48,488 nucleotides of DNA from Phormidesmis priestleyi BC1401 (GTDB lineage: Bacteria; Cyanobacteriota; Cyanobacteriia; Leptolyngbyales; Leptolyngbyaceae). The translations under genes were made by a program, and so were the position numbers. The stretch lies in assembly GCF_001650195.1 (NCBI RefSeq), contig NZ_LXYR01000039.1, positions 1-48,488 of the forward strand. Direction: 5' to 3'. Positions 27,450 to 35,316 of the stretch are shown piece by piece (within the stretch, counting starts at the first letter, position 1; each line of letters begins with the position of its first letter). The notes under the pieces were generated by a model, which worked only from the letters and a program-made list of their open reading frames with translations, searched no databases and was not told where the DNA came from.

Positions 27450-27503
27450 GTAAGAAAATCACGATCGAGCCATTTCCCTGCAATGGGTGCGATCGTGACT
27501 TAC
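27450..27503 (+). promoter_or_regulatory. Long stem-loop in the ccmL-ccmM gap
   Basis: Three stacked stems: GTAAG (27450-27454) with CTTAC (27499-27503); TCACGATCG (27459-27467) with CGATCGTGA (27490-27498); CCATT (27470-27474) with AATGG (27482-27486). The stem ends 28 bases before ccmM and has no T-run, so an RNA-processing or stability element is more likely than a full terminator. The other 120 bases of the gap hold nothing clear. Confidence 0.5.
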
Positions 27504-27531
27504 ACTGCGCGGTCAGTTAGGAGAATGTTTT

Positions 27532-29535
27532 ATGGCAGTCCGTAGTTCTGCGGCTCCGCCCACACCTTGGTCACAGTCTCTCGCCGAACCCGATATTCAC
27601 CATAGCGCTTACGTTCACTCGTTCTCTAACATCATTGGAGACGTGAGGGTCGGCGAAAATGTGATGATTGCGCCAGGCACCTCCATTCGAGCAGATGAGG
27701 GGCATCCGTTCTACATCGGCGACGACACCAATATTCAAGACGGGGTCGTCATGCACGGGTTAGAGCAGGGCAGAGTCAATGGGGATGATGGTGAAGCTTA
27801 CTCGATTTGGGTAGGAAGCCGTTCTTCGCTGACTCACATGGCGCTCATTCACGGTCCTGCTTATGTAGGTGACGACTGTTTTATTGGGTTTCGATCGACC
27901 GTCTTCAATGCACGAGTCGGCAGCGGCAGCATTGTTATGATGCACGCGCTGGTTCAAGATGTGGAAATTCCGCCCGGAAAGTATGTGCCTTCTGGAGCGG
28001 TGATCACCAGTCAGCAGCAAGCCGATCGCTTACCCAACGTGCTAGAAGCCGACGTGAAGTTTGCGTCGCATATTATTCACATCAATGATGCGCTGCGATC
28101 GGGTTATCGCTGCGCCGAAAATATCGCTTGTATTGCCCCAATCAGAGATGAGATGGCTACCCCTACAATGAATCAACCCCCTGCAAATGTTTCTAGCCGC
28201 TCTGCCAATGGTTCGGGCAATAGCGGCGTGATTGAGCAAGTGCGTCAACTGCTAGCTCAAGGCTATCGAATTGGCACCGAACACGCCGATGAGCGTCGCT
28301 TTAAGATCAGTTCTTGGAAGAGTTGTGCGATCGTTCAGTCCGATCGCGAATCGGACGTGCTGGCGGCGCTCAACTCGTGTATGCAAGAGCACAGCGGCGA
28401 CTATGTGCGGCTCATTGGCATTGATACAAACGCTAAAAAGCGCGTGCTGGAAACGATTATTCAGCGTCCGGGCGCGACACCTACCCACCTTTCTAATGGT
28501 TCATCCAGTAGCTATACAGCACCGTCTTATTCTTCTAGCAATGGCAATGGAAACGGTCATGTTGCTGCAAGCGGCTCGATCGAGGGTTCTGTCGTTGCTC
28601 AAATTCGCCAAGTGTTGAGTAAAGGCGGACGGATTGGGATTGAGTTTGCCGATGAGCGACGCTTCCAAACCAGTTCTTGGAAAAGCGCTTCTATCCAAGC
28701 CACCAACGAGGCTGGAATTTTGGCTGAAGTGCAGGCTTGCATGTCGGGTCACCTGGGCGACTATGTGCGGATTATTGGCATCGATCCCAAAGCAAGGCAG
28801 CGAATTTTAGAAGCGATCGTTCAGCGCCCTGCTCACAAGCAGCACATTTCAGACTCACCTGTCAGACCTGCTTCTAACGGTGGATTGGCTCCTAGTCAGG
28901 GTGCAACCCGTGCGATTGGCAGTGTTGCCCAGCAGGTTCGTCAACTGTTGTCGCAGGGGGCAGCGATCGGGCTGGAGTTTGCCGACGAGCGGCGATTCAA
29001 GATTAACTCTTGGAACAGTGCGCCTTTGATCCACACACGATCGGAAGGGGAAGCGATCGCGGCTTTAGAGTCGTTTATCGGAGAGCATAGCGATCACTAT
29101 GTTCGGTTGGTTGGGGTTGACACTCAAGCCAAAAAGCGGGTTCTCGAAACCGTAGTTCACCGTCCGGGTCGAACGCCTGAGACCGCATTGGTACTTGATC
29201 CTCCGGTCTACACTCCGGCTACTACCCCTGCGGGTTCTGGCTTCTCAAGCTCTTCGTCAGGAAGCCAAAAGCTCAGTCATGAAGCGGTCGATCAGGTGCG
29301 TCAACTGGTGCGTCAAGGTGCGCGGATTGGGCTGGAGTATGCCGATGCACGTCGCTATAAAGGGGGCGCTTGGCAGACAGGGGCATCGATTCAGGCAGGT
29401 TCTGAGTCTCAAGCACTGGCGGCTCTCGAATCGGCGCTGTCTGAACACGCGGGTAACTATGTTCGCTTAGTCGGCATCGATCCAAAGGCAAAACGCCGCC
29501 TGGTTGAGCTTGTGATTCAAAAAGCTGGAAAATAA
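27532..29535 (+). CDS. ccmM: Carboxysome scaffold / gamma-carbonic anhydrase CcmM, four SSLDs
   Basis: 667 residues. Residues 1-205 are a gamma-carbonic-anhydrase beta-helix with zinc ligands His75, His102 and His107 and the Cys194/Cys200 pair needed for activity in Thermosynechococcus CcmM; so probably an active enzyme in the oxidising carboxysome. Four Rubisco small-subunit-like domains follow (about 231-314, 353-434, 463-546, 583-667), joined by Ser/Gly/Pro linkers, and condense Rubisco. SSLD1 has the redox Cys pair (265, 283), SSLD2 one Cys (403), SSLD3 and 4 none. A short form is probably made from an internal start, such as ATG 28153 (Met208) or 28168 (Met213). TAGGAG lies 9 bases before ATG 27532. 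Confidence 0.96.
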   Translation: MAVRSSAAPPTPWSQSLAEPDIHHSAYVHSFSNIIGDVRVGENVMIAPGTSIRADEGHPFYIGDDTNIQDGVVMHGLEQGRVNGDDGEAYSIWVGSRSSLTHMALIHGPAYVGDDCFIGFRSTVFNARVGSGSIVMMHALVQDVEIPPGKYVPSGAVITSQQQADRLPNVLEADVKFASHIIHINDALRSGYRCAENIACIAPIRDEMATPTMNQPPANVSSRSANGSGNSGVIEQVRQLLAQGYRIGTEHADERRFKISSWKSCAIVQSDRESDVLAALNSCMQEHSGDYVRLIGIDTNAKKRVLETIIQRPGATPTHLSNGSSSSYTAPSYSSSNGNGNGHVAASGSIEGSVVAQIRQVLSKGGRIGIEFADERRFQTSSWKSASIQATNEAGILAEVQACMSGHLGDYVRIIGIDPKARQRILEAIVQRPAHKQHISDSPVRPASNGGLAPSQGATRAIGSVAQQVRQLLSQGAAIGLEFADERRFKINSWNSAPLIHTRSEGEAIAALESFIGEHSDHYVRLVGVDTQAKKRVLETVVHRPGRTPETALVLDPPVYTPATTPAGSGFSSSSSGSQKLSHEAVDQVRQLVRQGARIGLEYADARRYKGGAWQTGASIQAGSESQALAALESALSEHAGNYVRLVGIDPKAKRRLVELVIQKAGK

Positions 29536-29544
29536 ACAGGTTCG

Positions 29545-29595
29545 AGCTTTGAGTTTTGAGTTGGAGTATCTATTCAGAATTCAAGACTCAAAGCT
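29545..29595 (+). promoter_or_regulatory. Stem-loop in the ccmM-ccmN gap
   Basis: AGCTTTGAGT (29545-29554) pairs perfectly with ACTCAAAGCT (29586-29595). An alternative pairing joins TTCGAG (29541-29546) with CTCGAA (29601-29606). The structure occupies almost the whole gap and ends 20 bases before ccmN, so it could limit ccmN translation or mark an RNA end. Confidence 0.45.
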
Positions 29596-29615
29596 TAGAA
29601 CTCGAAAACTCTTGA

Positions 29616-30248
29616 ATGATGCACTTTTTGCCTCTGCAGCTATGTCCGATCGACACCGCCCATTATCTCGTGAGTGGCGATGTCACTATTCACGAAGGGG
29701 CAGCGATCGCGCCGGGTGTTTTGCTGCAAGCAGGGTCTGGTAGTCGGATTATCATTGGGGCTGGGGTCTGCATTGGCATTGGCTCTGTGATTCACGTTCA
29801 TGAAGGGACGCTAGAAATCGGCGAGGGGGCAATCATTGGGGCGGGGGTTTTACTGATTGGTCAGGTAAAAATCGGCGATCGGGCTTGTATCGGATCAGCT
29901 ACAACGATTTTAGATAGCTCTATCGAGGTGGGCGGATTGGTAGCTCCGGGTTCACTGGTGGGCGATCGCAGCCGTCTTCCAGAAGAACCCAAAGTTACCG
30001 ATACTCAACCTCCTGTCGAAGCCCCTCCCGATCCTTGGGCTGAAACTAAAGCATCTCCTCAACCAGAGATTCCGGCTGAAGAACCAAAGTCTGAACAACC
30101 CTTGCAGGAGCAGGCACCCGAACTCAGCAACGGAATAGTTGCTAGCGTTTATGGACAGTCTTACGTCAATAATCTTCTCGTCAAGTTGTTTCCTCAAAAT
30201 CAACGCAATTCTGCTTCTGATAACGGTCATTTGAACGGGAATTCTTAG
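29616..30248 (+). CDS. ccmN: Carboxysome adaptor CcmN
   Basis: 210 residues. The N-terminal part (about 1-120) is a left-handed beta-helix with hexapeptide repeats that binds the CcmM beta-helix. A Pro/Glu-rich linker (about 122-172) leads to the encapsulation peptide VYGQSYVNNLLVKLFP (178-193), an amphipathic helix that attaches the core to CcmK shell proteins. Odd point: the peptide is followed by about 17 polar residues. Start ATG 29616; the next codon is also ATG. Confidence 0.95.
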   Translation: MMHFLPLQLCPIDTAHYLVSGDVTIHEGAAIAPGVLLQAGSGSRIIIGAGVCIGIGSVIHVHEGTLEIGEGAIIGAGVLLIGQVKIGDRACIGSATTILDSSIEVGGLVAPGSLVGDRSRLPEEPKVTDTQPPVEAPPDPWAETKASPQPEIPAEEPKSEQPLQEQAPELSNGIVASVYGQSYVNNLLVKLFPQNQRNSASDNGHLNGNS

Positions 30249-30282
30249 TGACGATCGCTCGGTGCTTCCTATATTTGTAGGA

Positions 30283-30591
30283 ATGGAAACTATGCTAGAT
30301 AAGGCAAAAATTACTCAAGGCAGTGACAATGTGTTTGAAGATTTAGGGTTCGATGCTGAAGAAGCTATCAACCTGAGAATTCGAGCCGATTTAATGTTGG
30401 ATTTGAGGCAATACATCTAAGCTCAAGATTGGACACAGGAGCAAGCCGCCGCATTTTTTGGAGAAACACAGCCCCGCATTAGCAATCTAATCAGTGGCAA
30501 TATTGATCGGTTCAGCGTCGATAAATTGATCAACATGCTGACTCGTGCTGGAATGGATGTGAGAGTTGAAGTTTCACTGAAAGCCGCGTGA
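30283..30591 (+). pseudogene. XRE/HigA-like antitoxin gene with internal stop
   Basis: The frame from ATG 30283 encodes a small helix-turn-helix protein interrupted at codon 46 by TAA (30418-30420). Reading through gives a continuous family-like protein of 102 codons: LRIRADLMLDLRQYI, stop, then AQDWTQEQAAAFFGETQPRI and FSVDKLINMLTRAGMDVRV. CAA (Gln) to TAA is the simplest cause. Such proteins are antitoxins of HigBA-type pairs or stand-alone XRE regulators. No toxin gene is next to it. It sits between ccmN and ccmO, so it would be co-transcribed with carboxysome genes. Confidence 0.85.
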
Positions 30592-30681
30592 TTCTACATT
30601 GGCAAGAAAGAAACCAAAACTGAAGAACTTTACAAACCAGTTAAGATTGAAGTTAAGAACTGCCCTGTCACTCCTTCGCTG

Positions 30682-31554
30682 ATGAATCGTCTAGACAGAT
30701 TTACCGATACTGCTTTAGGTCTGGTTTCTACTGAAAGCTTCCCAGCGATCGTGGGCATTGCTGACATGATGCTCAAATCGTCAGACGTGACGCTGGTTGG
30801 CTATGAAAAAACAGGCGGTGGGTTTTGCACCGCTGTTGTGCGAGGCGGCATTTCAGATGTGCGGCTGGCAGTGCAAGAAGGCATTGACCTTGCCGCTCAG
30901 TTTGGGCAGAAAGTCTCGACGCTGGTCGTTCCTCGCCCCTTAGCAAATCTAGAAGCGGTGTTGCCGATCGGAACTAAACTCGCCGAACTTGCCAAAGGGC
31001 GGCACGGTAATCCGTTTCGCAATCAGGCAGTGGGGTTGCTTGAAACTCGCGGTTTTCCGGCGATGGTCGGTGCGGCAGATGCCATGCTCAAATCGGCTGA
31101 CGTGACTTTGACAGCCTACGAAACGATCGGGTCAGGACTTTGCACCGCCATTATTCGCGGCACGATCGCCAACGTTGCGATGGCGATCGACGTAGGAATG
31201 CAAGAAGCTGAGCGCATCGGAGAACTTCACTCTGTAATGGTGATTCCTCGTGCGCTTGAAGATTTAGATCAAACCCTACCGCTTGCAAGCTGTTGGATCG
31301 AAGAACTACAGCCCTTGCGGTTGCCGATCGAACTTAAAGAAACCGAAAAAGAACTGGTGGCGTTACCCGAACTTCAGCAAGAGCTACAGTCGCTGGCACC
31401 GACCCAAACGGGGCTGCAACTTCCAGAATCGCGCCAGCCCAAGGCAGAAGACTTGCGAGAACTCGCGATGCCTATTCCTCAAGAAGAGACGATCGACGTG
31501 ACTCCGCCGATCGAGCTTAAAAAGCTCAATCAGCCCCCAGAAGAAGCCGTGTGA
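30682..31554 (+). CDS. ccmO: Carboxysome shell protein CcmO (tandem BMC domains)
   Basis: 290 residues. Two BMC domains in tandem: about 10-95 (LGLVSTESFPAIVGIADMML) and about 115-200 (VGLLETRGFPAMVGAADAML), followed by a 90-residue Gln/Glu/Pro-rich tail. Such proteins form pseudohexameric trimers in the beta-carboxysome shell and are essential for shell closure in other species. In many cyanobacteria ccmO is elsewhere; here it is at the end of the ccmKLMN cluster, 90 bases after the dead antitoxin gene. The upstream frame is open to 30592, but no better start is seen. Confidence 0.92.
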   Translation: MNRLDRFTDTALGLVSTESFPAIVGIADMMLKSSDVTLVGYEKTGGGFCTAVVRGGISDVRLAVQEGIDLAAQFGQKVSTLVVPRPLANLEAVLPIGTKLAELAKGRHGNPFRNQAVGLLETRGFPAMVGAADAMLKSADVTLTAYETIGSGLCTAIIRGTIANVAMAIDVGMQEAERIGELHSVMVIPRALEDLDQTLPLASCWIEELQPLRLPIELKETEKELVALPELQQELQSLAPTQTGLQLPESRQPKAEDLRELAMPIPQEETIDVTPPIELKKLNQPPEEAV

Positions 31555-31626
31555 GAACCCAGGATTGATGTGCAAAGTGTGACTGGATAGGGCATTCTAG
31601 GCACACACCTACCTCGTCCTTATCTA

Positions 31627-32775
31627 ATGGCGGATCATCGCGCTCTGCCCCCGGAGCAAACCTTCTCTGAAATCGTGCGTCGGCTAGAACAAGATGCAAA
31701 CGCGGCTCGCATTAAAAAGCTGATTTTATACGCCTGCAAAAACTGGTGGGAGAATGATCCCGATCGACTCAGTGTGATCAGCCTGCAAAGCCTGGTGCAA
31801 GAGCTGCGTTATCTTAACCCCACGTTAGAGCATCTGAAATACAAGTTACACCTACTGGTCGGCACCCTTAGCAAACAAGAAGAATATCTTCAAGTCGCAA
31901 CCACGATTATAGAAAACTTGACGGGGTTATATAGAAGTGCGACTCCGATCGAGAAAACGACGATCAACACCAATCCACTGGATGCGATCGGGGGCAAATT
32001 ACAAAACCAAATTACAAAAATATTAGAACAAGAAGTCCATTCTAGCCGCATTAAAAAGCTAATGATTTATGCTGCCCGCAAACATTGGGAAGCTGACCCG
32101 CTTAAAATTGACCAGGCGGAGATCAATAGACTAATCAGCGAATTAGCGCATCAATATCCGACGATCGAGAGTTTGCAAATCGGACTGGCGGCAATCGTCA
32201 AAAGCTTAAATAAGCCGATTGAGTATGCGGCGATCGCCAACATGATTTTGCGTGAAATGGGCAAGCTTTATTCTCAGGAAGGTGAGGTTATCAGTCCAGA
32301 GTCTACAAACGATTTAGCGACTCAAGCAGTCGCTCCGCCGAGTTCTCAAACTGCACCTGCGATCGAGCTTTTTGATATGCGATTAGAAATCGTCAAGTTT
32401 GCTAACCCGCTTCGAGCAAAAATTCTGCTGTTTTCTCTGGTCTACTATCCATTTACCTACAAAGAACAAGATTGGTCAAATCTCAAGCTCTATAGCCTTG
32501 AAGGATTGCTGCGCAGCGTCACAACGGTCTGTCACTCTTTAGAAGATCTGCAATCAAATCTAGAAGTGGCAGCACAACAGTTGAACCCACCTGAGGATTA
32601 TGTCGAGGTGGTTCGCGTCATTCTCAAAAGTCTGAAACCAGGCTATATCAGCCTTCAGCAGCACGTTCAGCAGGCTTTGCAGATCACTGCCGAGGTTACA
32701 CGGGCAAACTCCACGCAAGTTTTAATCAGTGGTGTGCCGAAATCAAGTTCAGCGATCGGGAATCAAGAATTATGA
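31627..32775 (+). CDS. Unrecognised protein with three homologous ~95-residue repeats
   Basis: 382 residues, helical, no signal peptide or membrane span. Repeat 1 (about 10-101) includes ARIKKLILYACKNWWENDP; repeat 2 (about 122-217) includes SRIKKLMIYAARKHWEADP; repeat 3 (about 255-350) is more diverged (RAKILLFSLVYYPFTYKEQDW). Each ends with a pattern like LNKPIEYAAIANMIL. I do not recognise the family. It begins 72 bases after ccmO, and its last bases (ATGA) overlap the pentapeptide-repeat gene, so the two are translationally coupled and may belong to the ccm transcript. A helical scaffold or adaptor is possible (inference). Confidence 0.7.
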   Translation: MADHRALPPEQTFSEIVRRLEQDANAARIKKLILYACKNWWENDPDRLSVISLQSLVQELRYLNPTLEHLKYKLHLLVGTLSKQEEYLQVATTIIENLTGLYRSATPIEKTTINTNPLDAIGGKLQNQITKILEQEVHSSRIKKLMIYAARKHWEADPLKIDQAEINRLISELAHQYPTIESLQIGLAAIVKSLNKPIEYAAIANMILREMGKLYSQEGEVISPESTNDLATQAVAPPSSQTAPAIELFDMRLEIVKFANPLRAKILLFSLVYYPFTYKEQDWSNLKLYSLEGLLRSVTTVCHSLEDLQSNLEVAAQQLNPPEDYVEVVRVILKSLKPGYISLQQHVQQALQITAEVTRANSTQVLISGVPKSSSAIGNQEL

Positions 32776-33767
32776 ACGGTCAAGAAGTGCTGGGTCGCTA
32801 TGAATCGGGAGATGCAAATTTCACGAAGGAAAACCTGAGCGGAGTCAATCTGACGGGAGCAGACTTAATTGGGGTCAATTTAGCTCACGCTGACCTCCAT
32901 CATTCGATTTTGATCTTTGCATATTTGAACCGATCGAATCTCACCCACGCCAATCTCAAAGGCACAAAGCTGTGTGGTGCAAATCTCAGTCAGGCAACTC
33001 TATGTAACGCAAGTCTACGAGATGCCGATCTACATGGAGCCATTCTCTATGGGGCTGATTTGCGAGGTGCCGACCTGGGTTTAGCAACGTTGCTGGATGC
33101 CAATTTTAGAGATGCCGATTTGCGAAACGTCAATTTCAGCGGGGCAGATCTGCGGGGTGCTTGCCTGCGCGGGGCAAACCTACGAGAAGAAAAACGTGCT
33201 TACAAAGGGGCAAACCTACGCGGGGCAGATCTGCGAGGTGCCGACTTGCGCGGAGCTAATTTAGCCGGGGCTGACCTGAGTCGATCGAACCTGATCGGCG
33301 CAAACCTCAGTGAAGCTAGCCTCCGCAATGCAGACCTCACCGAAGCCAACTTAACCGACGCAATTCTCAACGGGACGTTTTTAACCGACGCGATTCTCAC
33401 CGAGGCAAATCTCAGCCAAGCGACGTTACGCAACTGCAAGCTAAACCGCGCTCAATTAAACGAGGCAAATTTATCGGACGCTGATTTGAGAGATGCCACA
33501 CTGAGCGATGCAAAACTGCACAAAACGAATTTTCAGCGGGCGAACTTGACTCGATCGCGCCTCAATCGTGCCGAATTTACTCACGCCAATCTTCGTTATG
33601 CAATCTTGGTAGACGCTCTTTTGATCAAGGCTTATTTGGGTCGAGCCGATTTACGCGACGCAAATTTAACGGGGGCAAATTTAGCGGGGGCAGAACTCAG
33701 CAGCGCTCTGTTGAATGGCGCAATTTTGCAGGGCGCAACCTTGCCCGATGGCAGTGTGCAGACCTAA
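32772..33767 (+). CDS. Pentapeptide-repeat protein
   Basis: 331 residues, almost wholly A(D/N)LxX repeats (ANLSQATLCNASLRDADL and on), which fold as a right-handed quadrilateral beta-helix. One break occurs near residues 138-146 (REEKRAYKG), where the regular pattern is interrupted by a charged loop. No other domain and no signal peptide. Pentapeptide proteins can mimic DNA or act as structural rods; in cyanobacteria most are uncharacterised. ATG 32772 overlaps the previous stop. Convergence with nothing; cadD follows on the same strand. Confidence 0.9.
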   Translation: MNGQEVLGRYESGDANFTKENLSGVNLTGADLIGVNLAHADLHHSILIFAYLNRSNLTHANLKGTKLCGANLSQATLCNASLRDADLHGAILYGADLRGADLGLATLLDANFRDADLRNVNFSGADLRGACLRGANLREEKRAYKGANLRGADLRGADLRGANLAGADLSRSNLIGANLSEASLRNADLTEANLTDAILNGTFLTDAILTEANLSQATLRNCKLNRAQLNEANLSDADLRDATLSDAKLHKTNFQRANLTRSRLNRAEFTHANLRYAILVDALLIKAYLGRADLRDANLTGANLAGAELSSALLNGAILQGATLPDGSVQT

Positions 33768-33827
33768 CTTGCGAATGCACCCGATAAATCCTGTAAGTTA
33801 ATAACTCTAACCTTCAACGTGCGACAG

Positions 33828-34487
33828 ATGAGTGAGTTGATCAGCGCCATTTTTGCTGGAGTGACCGCCTTTATTGCCACCAATTTAGATGACCTTGTGA
33901 TCTTGATGCTGTTTTTTGCACAGATCAATGCCGTCTTTCGTCCCAAACATATCGTGGTGGGTCAATACCTAGGCTTTGGTGCTTTGATTCTTGCAAGTTT
34001 GCCCGGTTTTTTTGGCGGCTTGATAGTGCCAAAACCCTGGATTGGGCTGCTCGGATTGGTCCCGATCGCGATCGGGCTTTATCAACTCATTCACCCAGAA
34101 GATGAGAATGAAGTACAGACGGTCGCCAACGACTTTCAATCAACAATCAAGTTGCCAATTCTGTCAGCGTTAGGGCTGTTGGCTCCTCAAAGTTATCAGG
34201 TGGCTGCGGTGACGATCGCCAACGGTGGCGACAACATCGGAATTTATGTGCCGTTGTTTGCCGCTAGCAGTGCAGCCAGTCTCAGAGTGATTCTCAGCGT
34301 ATTTTTTGTGCTGGTGGGAGTATGGTGCTACGTGGCGTATCAACTCGCTCGTCACCCGATCGTCGCTCGTGTGTTGACGCGCTATGGTGCGGCGATCGTG
34401 CCTTTTGTGCTCATCGGGGTAGGAATTTTTATTCTGATTGACAGCGAGACTTATAGGCTGCTCATAACCCTTCAGTCTCTTAATTGA
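33828..34487 (+). CDS. CadD-family cadmium resistance transporter
   Basis: 219 residues from ATG 33828; a GTG at 33819 is in frame. About six membrane spans. FIATNLDDLVILMLFF is the CadD signature, with the acidic pair in the first span. The family (LysE-like superfamily) exports cadmium or other cations; cyanobacterial members are untested and may have other substrates. The gene ends inside a strong bidirectional terminator shared with rpiA. Confidence 0.82.
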   Translation: MSELISAIFAGVTAFIATNLDDLVILMLFFAQINAVFRPKHIVVGQYLGFGALILASLPGFFGGLIVPKPWIGLLGLVPIAIGLYQLIHPEDENEVQTVANDFQSTIKLPILSALGLLAPQSYQVAAVTIANGGDNIGIYVPLFAASSAASLRVILSVFFVLVGVWCYVAYQLARHPIVARVLTRYGAAIVPFVLIGVGIFILIDSETYRLLITLQSLN

Positions 34488-34514
34488 CTGACGATAAATG
34501 TCAGTCAATTAAGA
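34478..34514. terminator. Bidirectional terminator between cadD-like gene and rpiA
   Basis: A perfect 15-bp inverted repeat (34478-34492 with 34500-34514) and a 7-base loop. Its left arm includes the last codons and stop of the CadD-like gene. AT-rich flanks follow on both sides. It separates two convergent genes whose stops are only 41 bases apart. Confidence 0.8.
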
Positions 34515-34528
34515 AATTTAACCCCGAC

Positions 34529-35239
34529 TTAAAGTTCGCGGACTGAAGGCTTGCCGTCTATGATTTCTCCCACGAGAACTACATCAGTCAAGCCTACAAA
34601 CAAGCCATTCTCTAACACGCCGGGAATGTTGTTGAGAGTCTTCTCAAGGTCAGCCGGATTGTCAATGCGATCGAACTTCACATCGACGACTAAATTGCCT
34701 TGATCAGTGACGACTGGACCTGCTTTTCTGATGCCCATCCGCAGTTCGGGTTTGCCGCCGAGTTTGGCGATCGCTCTCATCACCGGAGTCACCGCCATCG
34801 GAATCACTTCGACCGGAAGTAAAAAGGTTGATCCCAAATGCTCAACTAATTTGCCACTATCGACCACGACAATAAACAGAGTTGCGAGCGAATCGACGAT
34901 CTTTTCTTGCGTGTGAGCAGCGCCGCCCCCTTTGATCAAATTCTTGTGCGGATCGACCTCATCGGCTCCATCGATCGCCACATCAATGTGGTCGATTTCG
35001 TCTAACGTCACGAGCGGAATATTGTTTTGTCTTGCCAGCACGATCGCTTGAAACGAGGTGGGAACGCCTTTAATATCTTTGAGGTCGCCTGACTTGAGAC
35101 GATCGCCCAACGCCTGAATCGCGTAGGCAGTTGTTGACCCAGTGCCCAGTCCTACAATGGAACCAGACTGCACTCTGGCGGCGGCGGCAATTCCCACCTG
35201 CTGTTTCATGATTTTTGCGGGGTCAGTTTCTACGCTCAT
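34529..35239 (-). CDS. rpiA: Ribose-5-phosphate isomerase A
   Basis: 236 residues from ATG 35239; a TTG 6 bases earlier is in frame. Interconverts ribose-5-phosphate and ribulose-5-phosphate in the Calvin cycle and pentose-phosphate pathway. Motifs: [12 protein letters not shown] (phosphate loop), [11 protein letters not shown] (catalytic Asp) and [14 protein letters not shown] (catalytic Lys and Glu). Cytosolic, full length. Divergent from the TPR gene. Confidence 0.96.
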   Translation of the reverse strand: MSVETDPAKIMKQQVGIAAAARVQSGSIVGLGTGSTTAYAIQALGDRLKSGDLKDIKGVPTSFQAIVLARQNNIPLVTLDEIDHIDVAIDGADEVDPHKNLIKGGGAAHTQEKIVDSLATLFIVVVDSGKLVEHLGSTFLLPVEVIPMAVTPVMRAIAKLGGKPELRMGIRKAGPVVTDQGNLVVDVKFDRIDNPADLEKTLNNIPGVLENGLFVGLTDVVLVGEIIDGKPSVREL

Positions 35240-35316
35240 GATCAAAAGTCCTAAACAATTCGGGGTGCAGGAGTGATCACTCCCTAGCCTTTAATACTAT
35301 CTGCGCGTGACCGTCT

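Noticed and set aside
28271-28618. Overlapping plus-strand frame inside ccmM
   Set aside because: Different frame from CcmM, whose four SSLDs are continuous. Composition is typical of a shadow frame.
30418-30420. Recoding of the TAA stop in the XRE gene (readthrough or special amino acid)
   Set aside because: No structure or context for recoding is visible and TAA is not used that way in cyanobacteria. A point mutation is simpler.
30592-30681. Possible N-terminal extension of CcmO (frame open upstream of ATG 30682)
   Set aside because: The segment is Lys/Glu-rich, has no good start codon and is not part of a BMC domain; it is more likely non-coding.
33200-33439. Open reading frame on the minus strand inside the pentapeptide-repeat gene
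   Set aside because: It is an antisense reflection of the five-codon repeat (repetitive Arg/Ala/Ser/Leu pattern) and has no independent support.
32772-33767. Regular short repeats that might look like a CRISPR array
   Set aside because: The periodicity is five codons within one open frame (pentapeptide repeats); there are no spacer-like unique segments. No CRISPR array was seen in the window.
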